Assembly (NCBI GenBank): GCA_049699975.1
Contig: JBNAWB010000029.1
Location: 1 to 26,110 of the forward strand
DNA: 26,110 nt
Reading direction: 5' to 3'
DNA from: CAZAGD01 sp049699975
GTDB taxonomy: Bacteria > Desulfobacterota > SM23-61
Of the stretch, positions 15,061 through 21,837 are shown piece after piece (within the stretch, counting starts at the first letter, position 1; every line of letters begins with the position of its first letter). The notes under the pieces are model-generated. The model ran no database searches. It had not been told where the DNA came from and saw only the letters and a program-made list of their open reading frames with translations. The position numbers and the translations under genes are program-made.

Positions 15061-17697
15061 ATGTGCTCATTGACCAATTTAGAAGATATTAAAAGGTTTT
15101 ACCTAAAAGGCCGAGAGTGGCTGAAGAATCGCCATGAAGAAGGAATTACGGGCGGTGAGTACGGTCAGGCTCATGCTGATTTAATAGACAGGGTGCTCCG
15201 CAGCTTATTTAAAATAGCATTTCAGAATGAACAATTAGAGGAAAATATTACGTGCTTAGCGCGCGGAAGTTACGGCCGCGAAGAACTCAGCCCCTATTCG
15301 GATATAGATCTTTTAATCCTCCATGGGCCAGGAAAGGGAAAAAGAATTGAGGAATGGGTTAGAAGGATGCTATATCCGCTTTGGGACTGGGGATTAACTT
15401 TGGGTTATACGATTCAAACTCCTCAAGAAAGTTGGCGAGCAAGCGGCAAAGATTTGGATCTTTTCCTTTCCTTTTTGGATGCGCGCTGGGTAGCCGGGGA
15501 GAAAAAAGTTTTTTACGAGTGGGAAAGAAAATTATGGGAAGTAGAAGCCAGAGGTAGAGAGCAAGATTTAATCTTAAAAATTCAGCAAAAAATAAAAGAT
15601 AGACACCAACATTATGGAGATTCGGTTTTTATCTTAGAACCGGAGATAAAAGAGGGGAAAGGAGGTCTGCGAGATTATCACGCAGCTTGGTGGGCCGCCA
15701 AAATTAAATATCGTCTAAGCACGAACAGAGAATTAACCGAAAATAAAATACTTTCCGAGAAAGAATGGCACATTCTTTGGAGCGCTTTAAATTTTCTATG
15801 GCGGGTGAGAAATCAACTTCATTATTTCTATCAACGCCGAGAAGACCGCCTCTCTTTCGAAGACCAAGAAAGAATTGCTTCTTTACTTGGGTATAGAGAG
15901 CCAGAGATGGTTAAAGCTACCGAGCTTTTTTTACAGGATTATTTTCGTCATGCTCTCCATATCTATCAAATTTCTACTCACCTGATCGATAGGTGTCTCA
16001 ACGAGCAAACCGTTGCCTTGAGCGGCTACAGAGGGCCAGCATCTGCGGAAATTTTTCCTGGTTTTTCCATTTATCATGGAAAATTAATAGCCACGGACTC
16101 CTCTTTATTTGACCGTCAGCCTTTAGCCATTTGGAAGGCATTTGCTATTGTTCACGAATATGGTGTGGAGATGGATAGCCAGCTTAAAGAGTTGATAGCT
16201 GGGCAATTGGACGTGGTAGGGGAAAAATTCCGTTCGGCAGAGGAATCAATTAAATCCTTCTGGTCATTTTTCGCCGCCTCAGGAAATTTGTCCTTAGTAT
16301 TAGAAACCATGCATGAGACTGGTTTCTTGCAAAAGTTTTTGCCGGAATTTGAGAAAATTCATTGCCAAGTTCAATATGATCGATACCACATTTATCCCGT
16401 GGATATCCATTCTATATATGCGGTGCGCGAATTAGAAAACTTGGAAAAGGGCATTAGTGGTCAATCTTATCCCTTATTTTGCCAAATTATGGGAGAAATA
16501 GAAGAGCCAGGACTTTTGAAGTTAGCCGTCTTTCTCCACGATCTGGGCAAGGGTGAGGGAGCTGCCCATGCCCGGCGAGGGGAAGATATTGCGGCGGCCA
16601 TTGGGCAAAGACTCAACCTCTCTCCTGAACAAATTGCCCGTTTGCGCTTTTTAGTGCGCGAACACCAAACTTTTGCGGAAATAGCGCAAAGAAGGGACTT
16701 AAACGAAGAAAACCTTATTCTACGCTTCGCCCAAAAAGTGGAGGATGAAGAAAAGTTACGCATGCTCTATTTACTTTCTTTTGCTGATCTACGGGCTGTT
16801 GGTCCTAATACTTGGAACGTATGGAAGGACACTTTACTACGCGAATTATTTTTTAAGACGCTACATATTTTGGAAAAAGGTGAGATATTCAGAAAAGATG
16901 ATCAGGAATTAATCGAAGAAAAACAAAACGCTGTTATGGATCTTTTAAATGGGCAAATACCTCCCTGGAAAGTGTCTCAATACCTGGTCAACATTCCCTG
17001 GAAGCAGTTTGCCTGGCTAGAACCCCAAGCTATTGCTCGGTATATCCTCATGGCCGATAAGCTCAGTGACCAAATAGTGGTCTTGGAGGGCGAAGAAAGG
17101 TTAGAACAAGGATGGGCGGAAATAACCGTGGTCGCCCAAGATGAACCGGGGCTTTTTGCCAAAATTTGCGGAGTATTAACCGCTAATTCGTTAAATATCC
17201 TATCTGCGCAAATAAATACCTGGGAAAATGGAGTTGCAGTAGATATTTTTCAAGTCCAAAATTTAATTCCTGAGAATTTGTTCTCCTTTCCCCGCTGGTC
17301 TAAGATTCAAGAAGAGCTCAAGGAAGTTTTAGAAAAGAAAAGGGCAGTAGAAGAGTTGCTGGCCCGATTTTCTCTTCCTCTTTTTCATCAGTTCTATTCT
17401 TCTCGGCAGAGCGCCCGGGTGGAGATAGATAATGAGACTTCAGATTTTTATACTATAATTGAAATTTTCGCCAACGATCGTCCAGGTCTACTTTACCAAA
17501 TTGCCCAAAAATTTTATACTTTGGGATTGAATATATGGAGTGCAAAAGTCTCCACAAAAGTAGATCAAGTAGTGGATGTTTTTTATATCCAAGATGGGAG
17601 CGGCGCCAAAATAACCGAAGAAAAAAAATTCATGAAAATTAAAGAAGAAATTTTAAATGAACTGGGAAAGGGAGCAATTAATTTTTGCCCAAGCTGA
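15061..17697 (+). CDS. glnD: [Protein-PII] uridylyltransferase/uridylyl-removing enzyme
   Basis: 878 aa, typical for GlnD. The N-terminal nucleotidyltransferase has G69-S70 and the metal pair D81/D83 (ARGSYGREELSPYSDIDLL). A GlnE-like helical linker follows (EIKEGKGGLRDYH). The HD domain carries HDLGKGEGAAHARRGEDIA, the deuridylylation site. Two ACT domains at the end (DEPGLFAKICGVL and DRPGLLYQIAQKF) bind glutamine. It adds or removes UMP on PII according to glutamine. The chosen ATG follows a weak GGAA; a TTG 12 nt upstream is possible. It lies 45 bp after the PII gene, so likely the same operon. No adenylyltransferase (GlnE) gene is seen here. Confidence 0.94.
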   Translation: MCSLTNLEDIKRFYLKGREWLKNRHEEGITGGEYGQAHADLIDRVLRSLFKIAFQNEQLEENITCLARGSYGREELSPYSDIDLLILHGPGKGKRIEEWVRRMLYPLWDWGLTLGYTIQTPQESWRASGKDLDLFLSFLDARWVAGEKKVFYEWERKLWEVEARGREQDLILKIQQKIKDRHQHYGDSVFILEPEIKEGKGGLRDYHAAWWAAKIKYRLSTNRELTENKILSEKEWHILWSALNFLWRVRNQLHYFYQRREDRLSFEDQERIASLLGYREPEMVKATELFLQDYFRHALHIYQISTHLIDRCLNEQTVALSGYRGPASAEIFPGFSIYHGKLIATDSSLFDRQPLAIWKAFAIVHEYGVEMDSQLKELIAGQLDVVGEKFRSAEESIKSFWSFFAASGNLSLVLETMHETGFLQKFLPEFEKIHCQVQYDRYHIYPVDIHSIYAVRELENLEKGISGQSYPLFCQIMGEIEEPGLLKLAVFLHDLGKGEGAAHARRGEDIAAAIGQRLNLSPEQIARLRFLVREHQTFAEIAQRRDLNEENLILRFAQKVEDEEKLRMLYLLSFADLRAVGPNTWNVWKDTLLRELFFKTLHILEKGEIFRKDDQELIEEKQNAVMDLLNGQIPPWKVSQYLVNIPWKQFAWLEPQAIARYILMADKLSDQIVVLEGEERLEQGWAEITVVAQDEPGLFAKICGVLTANSLNILSAQINTWENGVAVDIFQVQNLIPENLFSFPRWSKIQEELKEVLEKKRAVEELLARFSLPLFHQFYSSRQSARVEIDNETSDFYTIIEIFANDRPGLLYQIAQKFYTLGLNIWSAKVSTKVDQVVDVFYIQDGSGAKITEEKKFMKIKEEILNELGKGAINFCPS

Positions 17698-17919
17698 CTT
17701 TTTTTGAGCAATCTGCCTATTTTTTATTCTGGTCATGCCGAAAAATATCATTATATTTTTTAGAACGGTTTTAAGGTAAACCTCAAAGAAGTAGAAATGC
17801 AGCGCTGGAATAGTGACCAACACGGAGCCATCTGATTATTATAAATTAATTAGGAGATTACTTCGCTTGCTTCAGTTCCGCGGAACAGCGATGGCGAGCC
17901 AGCTTCTAAGCTTAGAGGG

Positions 17920-18009
17920 ATGATGAGTAATGAATCAGTAAATACATACTTATATTTTCGGCCCCTTAAGGCCAAAGGAGGTGATTTAAAAAAAATTAGG
18001 TTGGTATGA
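17920..18009 (+). CDS. Possible 29-aa basic peptide upstream of the glnA operon
   Basis: The frame opens with ATGATG after AGAGGG and ends in TGA, giving a lysine- and arginine-rich peptide with RPLKAKGGDLKKIRLV at its C-terminus. An extreme anti-SD match encodes its KGGD segment, and the reading frame runs into the sigma54 promoter. The ribosome site is too close to the first ATG. It may be a leader peptide, a gene remnant or chance. Confidence 0.2.
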   Translation: MMSNESVNTYLYFRPLKAKGGDLKKIRLV

Positions 18010-18017
18010 AGATTGCT
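18001..18017 (+). promoter_or_regulatory. Sigma54 (-24/-12) promoter of the Fis-domain/glnA operon
   Basis: TTGGTATGAAGATTGCT carries GG and GC separated by exactly 10 nt, with a perfect TTGCT -12 element and TTGG-A-G in the -24 element. The two departures from consensus are both C to T. Transcription should start near 18027, about 30 nt before the next ATG. It fits nitrogen control of glnA by an NtrC-type activator. Confidence 0.7.
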
Positions 18018-18056
18018 TAAAAAATAGAGCAGATGTGATGGGAGTAAGGTAAAAAA

Positions 18057-18392
18057 ATGGCAGCAATATTATTAATCGAAGACAAAAATCAGTGGCCAAA
18101 CTTATTCACCAAGATAGTCAAAAAGAGTAAAGTTACGGAAGAATTTCCGGCAGGAAAGCTTGCTTGGGAAGAGCCGGTGCGGCAAATTTTAAAAGAGCTT
18201 ATTAGAGAAATAAAGGGCCCGGGTATTTATAACCGTATAATCAAAAAGGTAGAGAGGTTATTAATTGCCCTAGTTCTGGAAGAAGAGAAAGGAAATCAGG
18301 TGAAAGCTGCACGCCGTTTGGGGATAAACAGAAATACGCTGCGCCGAAAAATAAAGGAGTTGGCCATTGTTTCCAGAGTGGTTGCTGAATAA
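18057..18392 (+). CDS. Small Fis-domain protein, NtrC C-terminal-like
   Basis: 111 aa. The first residues AAILLIEDKNQ resemble the first strand and acidic pocket of a response-regulator receiver, but the rest of the receiver and the whole AAA+ domain are missing. Residues about 40-105 match an NtrC/Fis C-terminal domain, with a dimerisation helix (YNRIIKKVERLLIALVLEE) and the HTH LGINRNTLRRKIKELAI. It may be a remnant of an NtrC paralogue or a dedicated small DNA-binding protein. Lacking an ATPase, it could occupy NtrC-like enhancers or bend DNA before glnA (inference). It sits between a sigma54 promoter and glnA, 87 bp before the latter, so the two are probably co-transcribed. AAGG at 18046-18049 supports the start. 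Confidence 0.75.
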   Translation: MAAILLIEDKNQWPNLFTKIVKKSKVTEEFPAGKLAWEEPVRQILKELIREIKGPGIYNRIIKKVERLLIALVLEEEKGNQVKAARRLGINRNTLRRKIKELAIVSRVVAE

Positions 18393-18479
18393 AAAATGAC
18401 TGTTAGAAAGAAGTAAAAGGCGTATGCAGAGCAAAAAGATAAGCGAAATTTTAAAAAAGAGATTAAAAAGGAGGAATAG

Positions 18480-19808
18480 ATGTCTCAAAAAGATTATAGT
18501 CATGTGCTGAAGATAATTGAGGAGAACGATATAAAGTTTATCAAACTTTGGTTTACAGATATTTTGGGCTTTTTAAAAAGTTTCACTGTGCCCAAGGAAG
18601 AAATTGAGAAGGCTTTTAATGAAGGAATTGGTTTTGATGGATCGTCTATTGAAGGATTTGTGCGCATAGATGAAAGCGACATGGTGGCCATTCCTGACCC
18701 AAAAACCTTCGCTATTTTACCTTGGCGACCTAAGGAAAAGGGAGTAGCTCGAGTCTTTTGCGATATTTATACTCCCGACGGTCAACCCTTTGTTGGAGAT
18801 CCGCGGTATGTTTTAAAGAAAAATTTAGAAAAAGCTAAAGAAATGGGGTTCACCTATTACGTCGGTCCAGAATTAGAATATTTTTATTTTAAAGATCCAT
18901 ATAAGCCGGAAATTTTGGATAAGGGTGGGTATTTTGATTTAATTCCGCGGGATGAGGCTTTAGATTTGCGCCGGGAAACGGTTCTCTTCTGTGAGGCTTT
19001 GGGTATGAAAATAGAATATTCTCACCATGAAGTAGCTCCTTCCCAGCATGAGATTGATATGCGTTACGAAGAAGCCTTAACCATGGCCGATAACGTAATG
19101 ACTTATCGTTTAGTGGTCAAAGAGGTGGCTTATCGACAAGGTGTCTATGCCACTTTTATGCCTAAGCCACTTTTCGGAGAGAACGGATCAGGGATGCATA
19201 CACACATGTCTTTGTTCCGCGGATCGCGAAATGCCTTTTTTGATCCCCAGGGCAAATATCACCTTTCTGATACAGCCCTGTATTTTATAGGTGGCTTATT
19301 AAAATATGCACCGGAAATTACTTCCGTAACCTGTCAATGGGTGAATTCTTATAAGCGCCTTGTTCCGGGGTATGAAGCTCCGGTCTATCTTTCCTGGGCC
19401 CAGAAGAATAGGTCTGATTTAATAAGAGTGCCCATGTATAAACCTGGGAAAGAAGAAGCGACGCGGATCGAATTTCGCAGCCCAGATCCGGCCTGTAATC
19501 CCTATCTGGCTTTTTCGGTTATGTTAGCGGCCGGATTGGCGGGAATTAAAGAAAAAATCACCCCGCCAGAGCCAGTGGAAGAAAATGTTTATAAGATGAG
19601 CGCTGCGGAAAGGGAAAGGAGAGGAATTAAACAACTTCCCGGAAGTCTCTTAGAGGCCATTCAACTTACTGAAAAAAGCAAATTAGTTAGGGAGGCGTTA
19701 GGAGATCATATCTTTGAACATTTCATCGAAAATAAAAAATTAGAATGGGATCGTTACCGAATTCAAATAACTTCTTACGAATTGGAAAAATACCTGCCGA
19801 TCCTCTAA
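18480..19808 (+). CDS. glnA: Glutamine synthetase type I, GSI-alpha
   Basis: 442 aa, the shorter GSI-alpha length. It has the N-terminal latch FTDILG, DGSSIEGFVRIDESDM, the metal-site segments GPELEYF, HHEVAPSQHEID and GSGMHTHMS, and the ATP/glutamate region EFRSPDPACNPYLAF. Residue R62 (GFVR) is at the same position as the arginine needed for glutamine feedback inhibition in Bacillus subtilis. The adenylylation loop is replaced by NVYKMS, as in Bacillus-type enzymes, so control by adenylylation is unlikely. It makes glutamine from glutamate, ammonia and ATP in the cytoplasm. A strong AAGGAGG precedes the ATG. The glutamate synthase genes follow, completing the GS-GOGAT cycle. Confidence 0.96.
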   Translation: MSQKDYSHVLKIIEENDIKFIKLWFTDILGFLKSFTVPKEEIEKAFNEGIGFDGSSIEGFVRIDESDMVAIPDPKTFAILPWRPKEKGVARVFCDIYTPDGQPFVGDPRYVLKKNLEKAKEMGFTYYVGPELEYFYFKDPYKPEILDKGGYFDLIPRDEALDLRRETVLFCEALGMKIEYSHHEVAPSQHEIDMRYEEALTMADNVMTYRLVVKEVAYRQGVYATFMPKPLFGENGSGMHTHMSLFRGSRNAFFDPQGKYHLSDTALYFIGGLLKYAPEITSVTCQWVNSYKRLVPGYEAPVYLSWAQKNRSDLIRVPMYKPGKEEATRIEFRSPDPACNPYLAFSVMLAAGLAGIKEKITPPEPVEENVYKMSAAERERRGIKQLPGSLLEAIQLTEKSKLVREALGDHIFEHFIENKKLEWDRYRIQITSYELEKYLPIL

Positions 19809-19843
19809 AAACAATAGAGTAAGCCAAAAGGAGAAAATAAAAG

Positions 19844-19874
19844 CTGGCCAGTTTCTAAAAAAAGAACTGGCCAG
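19844..19874. repeat. Perfect 10-bp inverted repeat between glnA and the MvhD-like gene
   Basis: CTGGCCAGTT (19844-19853) and AACTGGCCAG (19865-19874) are exact complements around an 11-nt A-rich loop. No T-tract follows on the plus strand, so it is not a classic terminator for glnA. It could be an mRNA-processing or stabilising hairpin, or an operator (TGGCCA cores). A good ribosome site, AAAAGGAG (19826-19833), lies just upstream with no usable start codon. Confidence 0.5.
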
Positions 19875-19957
19875 GAAAAGGTAAAGATGCCGTCTTAAAA
19901 TGTTAAAGTAAATTATTAAATTTTATTATTAATTATTTTAAAATTGCTAATAAATCT

Positions 19958-20332
19958 TTGATAGTAATATTTTACTGTCCTCCACAAAAAGATAAGCTTA
20001 AGGACCTCTTAAATTCCCAAATTTTTGCGCAGGGAATAGAAACGAAAACCGTGGCTTTACCCTGTTTGGCGAAGCTGGAGGTTACCCATTTATTAAAAGC
20101 CTTAGAGACTGGCGCTAAAGGAGTGGCCGTTTGGGGATGTGCGGACCAAGATTGTTTATACCATAATGGCCATGAAGTCGCCCTTGGCCGAACTCGCTAC
20201 ACCCAGAGGATTTTAAAAGAAATTGGGGCCGGAGATTTTATTCTGCAATATTTCAGTGCGGACCCGGAGACTTCGGCCGCAAGGAAGGAAAAGTTTATTA
20301 ATTGGCTAAAAAATATTTTTCCCCCAAATTAA
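19958..20332 (+). CDS. MvhD/FrhD-like iron-sulfur protein (delta-subunit family)
   Basis: 124 aa, near the family length. Cysteines C7, C36, C61 and C66 lie at the positions typical of methyl-viologen hydrogenase delta-type subunits, with the signature VAVWGCADQDCLYHNGHEVA, which in that family holds a [2Fe-2S] cluster passing electrons between a hydrogenase or heterodisulfide reductase and a partner. The position in front of three glutamate synthase genes suggests it feeds them electrons (inference). The only available start is TTG with no visible ribosome site (ATT at 19943 is the alternative), in a very AT-rich leader, so the start is uncertain. The stop is 56 bp before the next gene. Confidence 0.7.
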   Translation: MIVIFYCPPQKDKLKDLLNSQIFAQGIETKTVALPCLAKLEVTHLLKALETGAKGVAVWGCADQDCLYHNGHEVALGRTRYTQRILKEIGAGDFILQYFSADPETSAARKEKFINWLKNIFPPN

Positions 20333-20388
20333 ATCGACATGGCTAATTTAACGCCTAATTATAGCTAATTATAAACCAAGAGCAGATT

Positions 20389-21837
20389 ATGCCGGGCAAA
20401 TATTTTTTACACCCGAAACCAACCCCCTCGCGCTTTATAAGTCCGGGACCATTTGGAATAATAGAAGGTGCCGGCTGCTTGCATTGCTTCAATTGTGTAA
20501 AGAAAAATTGCCCTTATGAGGTATTTAAAAAAAGAAAATTTAATGAGCGAGACCTTTGGGACACTGCCGACAGCTTTTGCCGCAACTGTTTCCGTTGCAT
20601 CCAAAGTTGTCATGGAAAGATTTTGATGAAGACAAAGAATCCGGAATTTTGGCAACAGGGAGATGATTATTGGACGCCAGAGATTATTGCCAGTAATAGA
20701 GCGCAAGGAGAGACTGGCCGCATCCCGGTTTCGGGTGGTGGTTATAGTGGTCCCTTTGCCGGCCCTGGTTTTGACTCCATGTGGACAGATATGTCAGAAA
20801 TAGTCCGGCCTACCCGTGATGGTATTCACGGCCGCGAGTATATTAGCACGGCCATAGATTTAGGAAAAAATCCAGGACCGTTTAATCTAAGAGAAGGTTG
20901 GCTTAAAGATAGCCAGATCTTAGCCAAGCCCCAGCAACGCCTGGAAATCTCTTTGCCTTTGATCTTTGACCTCCTCCCTTTGCAATTTTGGCCATTGCCC
21001 CCTCTGCCAGCCGTGGCCCAAGCAGCTAAGGAAGTTAACACTTTGTTCATCTGGAAAGCCGAAGAAATTGGAGAAGAATTAAGGGCATTTACTCCTTGGC
21101 TTTGCCCTTATATTGACTCTTTTCGGGAAGATAAATCAGGATTAATTTCTATGGTGCGCATGGTGCAAATTCCCTATCAAGATAAAAACCAAACTATAGA
21201 AACGATCAAGGAAATTAAAAAATTCAATCCGCAAATAGTAGTGGCCATCCGCATGGCTTTACATCGGGGAGTGGAGGCTGATGTTCTGGATATGATCAAG
21301 ATGGGGGGAGAAGTAATTCATCTATTGGCTGATGAAAAAGGGCGAGAGCAAGTTGCTGATCGACCCATATTTCTTAAAGATTTGATTCGCCAAATCCATC
21401 TGCGTTTAGTCAAAGAAAAGTGTCGCGACCAGGTCACCTTAATTTTTGGAGGTGGAATAGCCTTAGCCGAGCATATGGCCAAAGCAATTATCTGCGGGGC
21501 TGATGGAATTTCTCTCGATCTTCCTTTGCTCATAGCCTGGGAATGTCGGCTTTGCCGGAGATGTGTTAAAGGAAGATCCTGTCCAGTAGAAATAGATAAG
21601 GCTGAGCCAGAATGGGCCAAACAAAGAATAATCAACTTAATGGCTGCCTGGCATGGACAAATTCTGGAAGTTTTAGGAGCCATGGGAATAAGAGATGTGC
21701 GCCGACTACGAGGAGAATCTGGCCGAGCCATATTTTTAGAAGAAATTGAAGAAGAAACCTTTGGCCAAATTTTTAGAAGAACTCGTGCGGCCAGCGAAGT
21801 TAGGGAGAAAGAATATGCCCTTCCTTCCCCCAATTAA
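20389..21837 (+). CDS. Ferredoxin-glutamate synthase FMN-domain paralogue, degenerate
   Basis: 482 aa. Two N-terminal cysteine clusters (C30, C33, C36, C41, then CRNCFRCIQSC) precede RPTRDGIHGREYIST and a barrel that aligns with the neighbour at 21815. The C-terminal cluster (CRLCRRCVKGRSCP) and QRIINLMAAW tail are kept, but key loops are lost: GGGMSFGS and TGEGG have no counterpart, VAVKVSTPTD becomes VAIRMALHRG, and DGSYGGTG becomes LADEKGRE. It therefore probably lacks FMN chemistry and acts as an electron-relay or scaffold subunit. The first cluster has four rather than three residues before the last Cys. Its end overlaps the next gene by 23 bp, implying coupled translation. No frameshift or stop is seen, so it is not a simple pseudogene. 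Confidence 0.75.
   Translation: MPGKYFLHPKPTPSRFISPGPFGIIEGAGCLHCFNCVKKNCPYEVFKKRKFNERDLWDTADSFCRNCFRCIQSCHGKILMKTKNPEFWQQGDDYWTPEIIASNRAQGETGRIPVSGGGYSGPFAGPGFDSMWTDMSEIVRPTRDGIHGREYISTAIDLGKNPGPFNLREGWLKDSQILAKPQQRLEISLPLIFDLLPLQFWPLPPLPAVAQAAKEVNTLFIWKAEEIGEELRAFTPWLCPYIDSFREDKSGLISMVRMVQIPYQDKNQTIETIKEIKKFNPQIVVAIRMALHRGVEADVLDMIKMGGEVIHLLADEKGREQVADRPIFLKDLIRQIHLRLVKEKCRDQVTLIFGGGIALAEHMAKAIICGADGISLDLPLLIAWECRLCRRCVKGRSCPVEIDKAEPEWAKQRIINLMAAWHGQILEVLGAMGIRDVRRLRGESGRAIFLEEIEEETFGQIFRRTRAASEVREKEYALPSPN

Larger units (their letters stand above)
17698..18056. other. 359-bp intergenic region upstream of the Fis-domain/glnA genes
   Basis: Holds a perfect 10-bp palindrome TTCCGCGGAA (17876-17885), a possible 29-codon open frame (17920-18009), a GGCC-CCTTAA-GGCC hairpin (17960-17973) followed at once by a 12-nt perfect anti-Shine-Dalgarno match AAAGGAGGTGAT (17974-17985), and a sigma54 promoter (18001-18017). 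No convincing terminator follows glnD. No tRNA is seen. Enhancer sites for the NtrC-type activator would be expected here, but I cannot assign one. Confidence 0.55.

Noticed and set aside
17650..17709. Terminator after glnD
   Set aside because: A T-run follows the gene, but the upstream stem is only about 6 bp with a bulge and is not adjacent to the T-run.
20355..20373. Tandem CTAATTATA repeats before the degenerate FMN gene
   Set aside because: Two 9-nt AT-rich copies in a short AT-rich spacer are easily chance; no promoter or hairpin match.
21318..21833. 171-codon minus-strand open frame
   Set aside because: Antisense to the degenerate FMN-domain gene; serine- and basic-rich translation without protein-family character.
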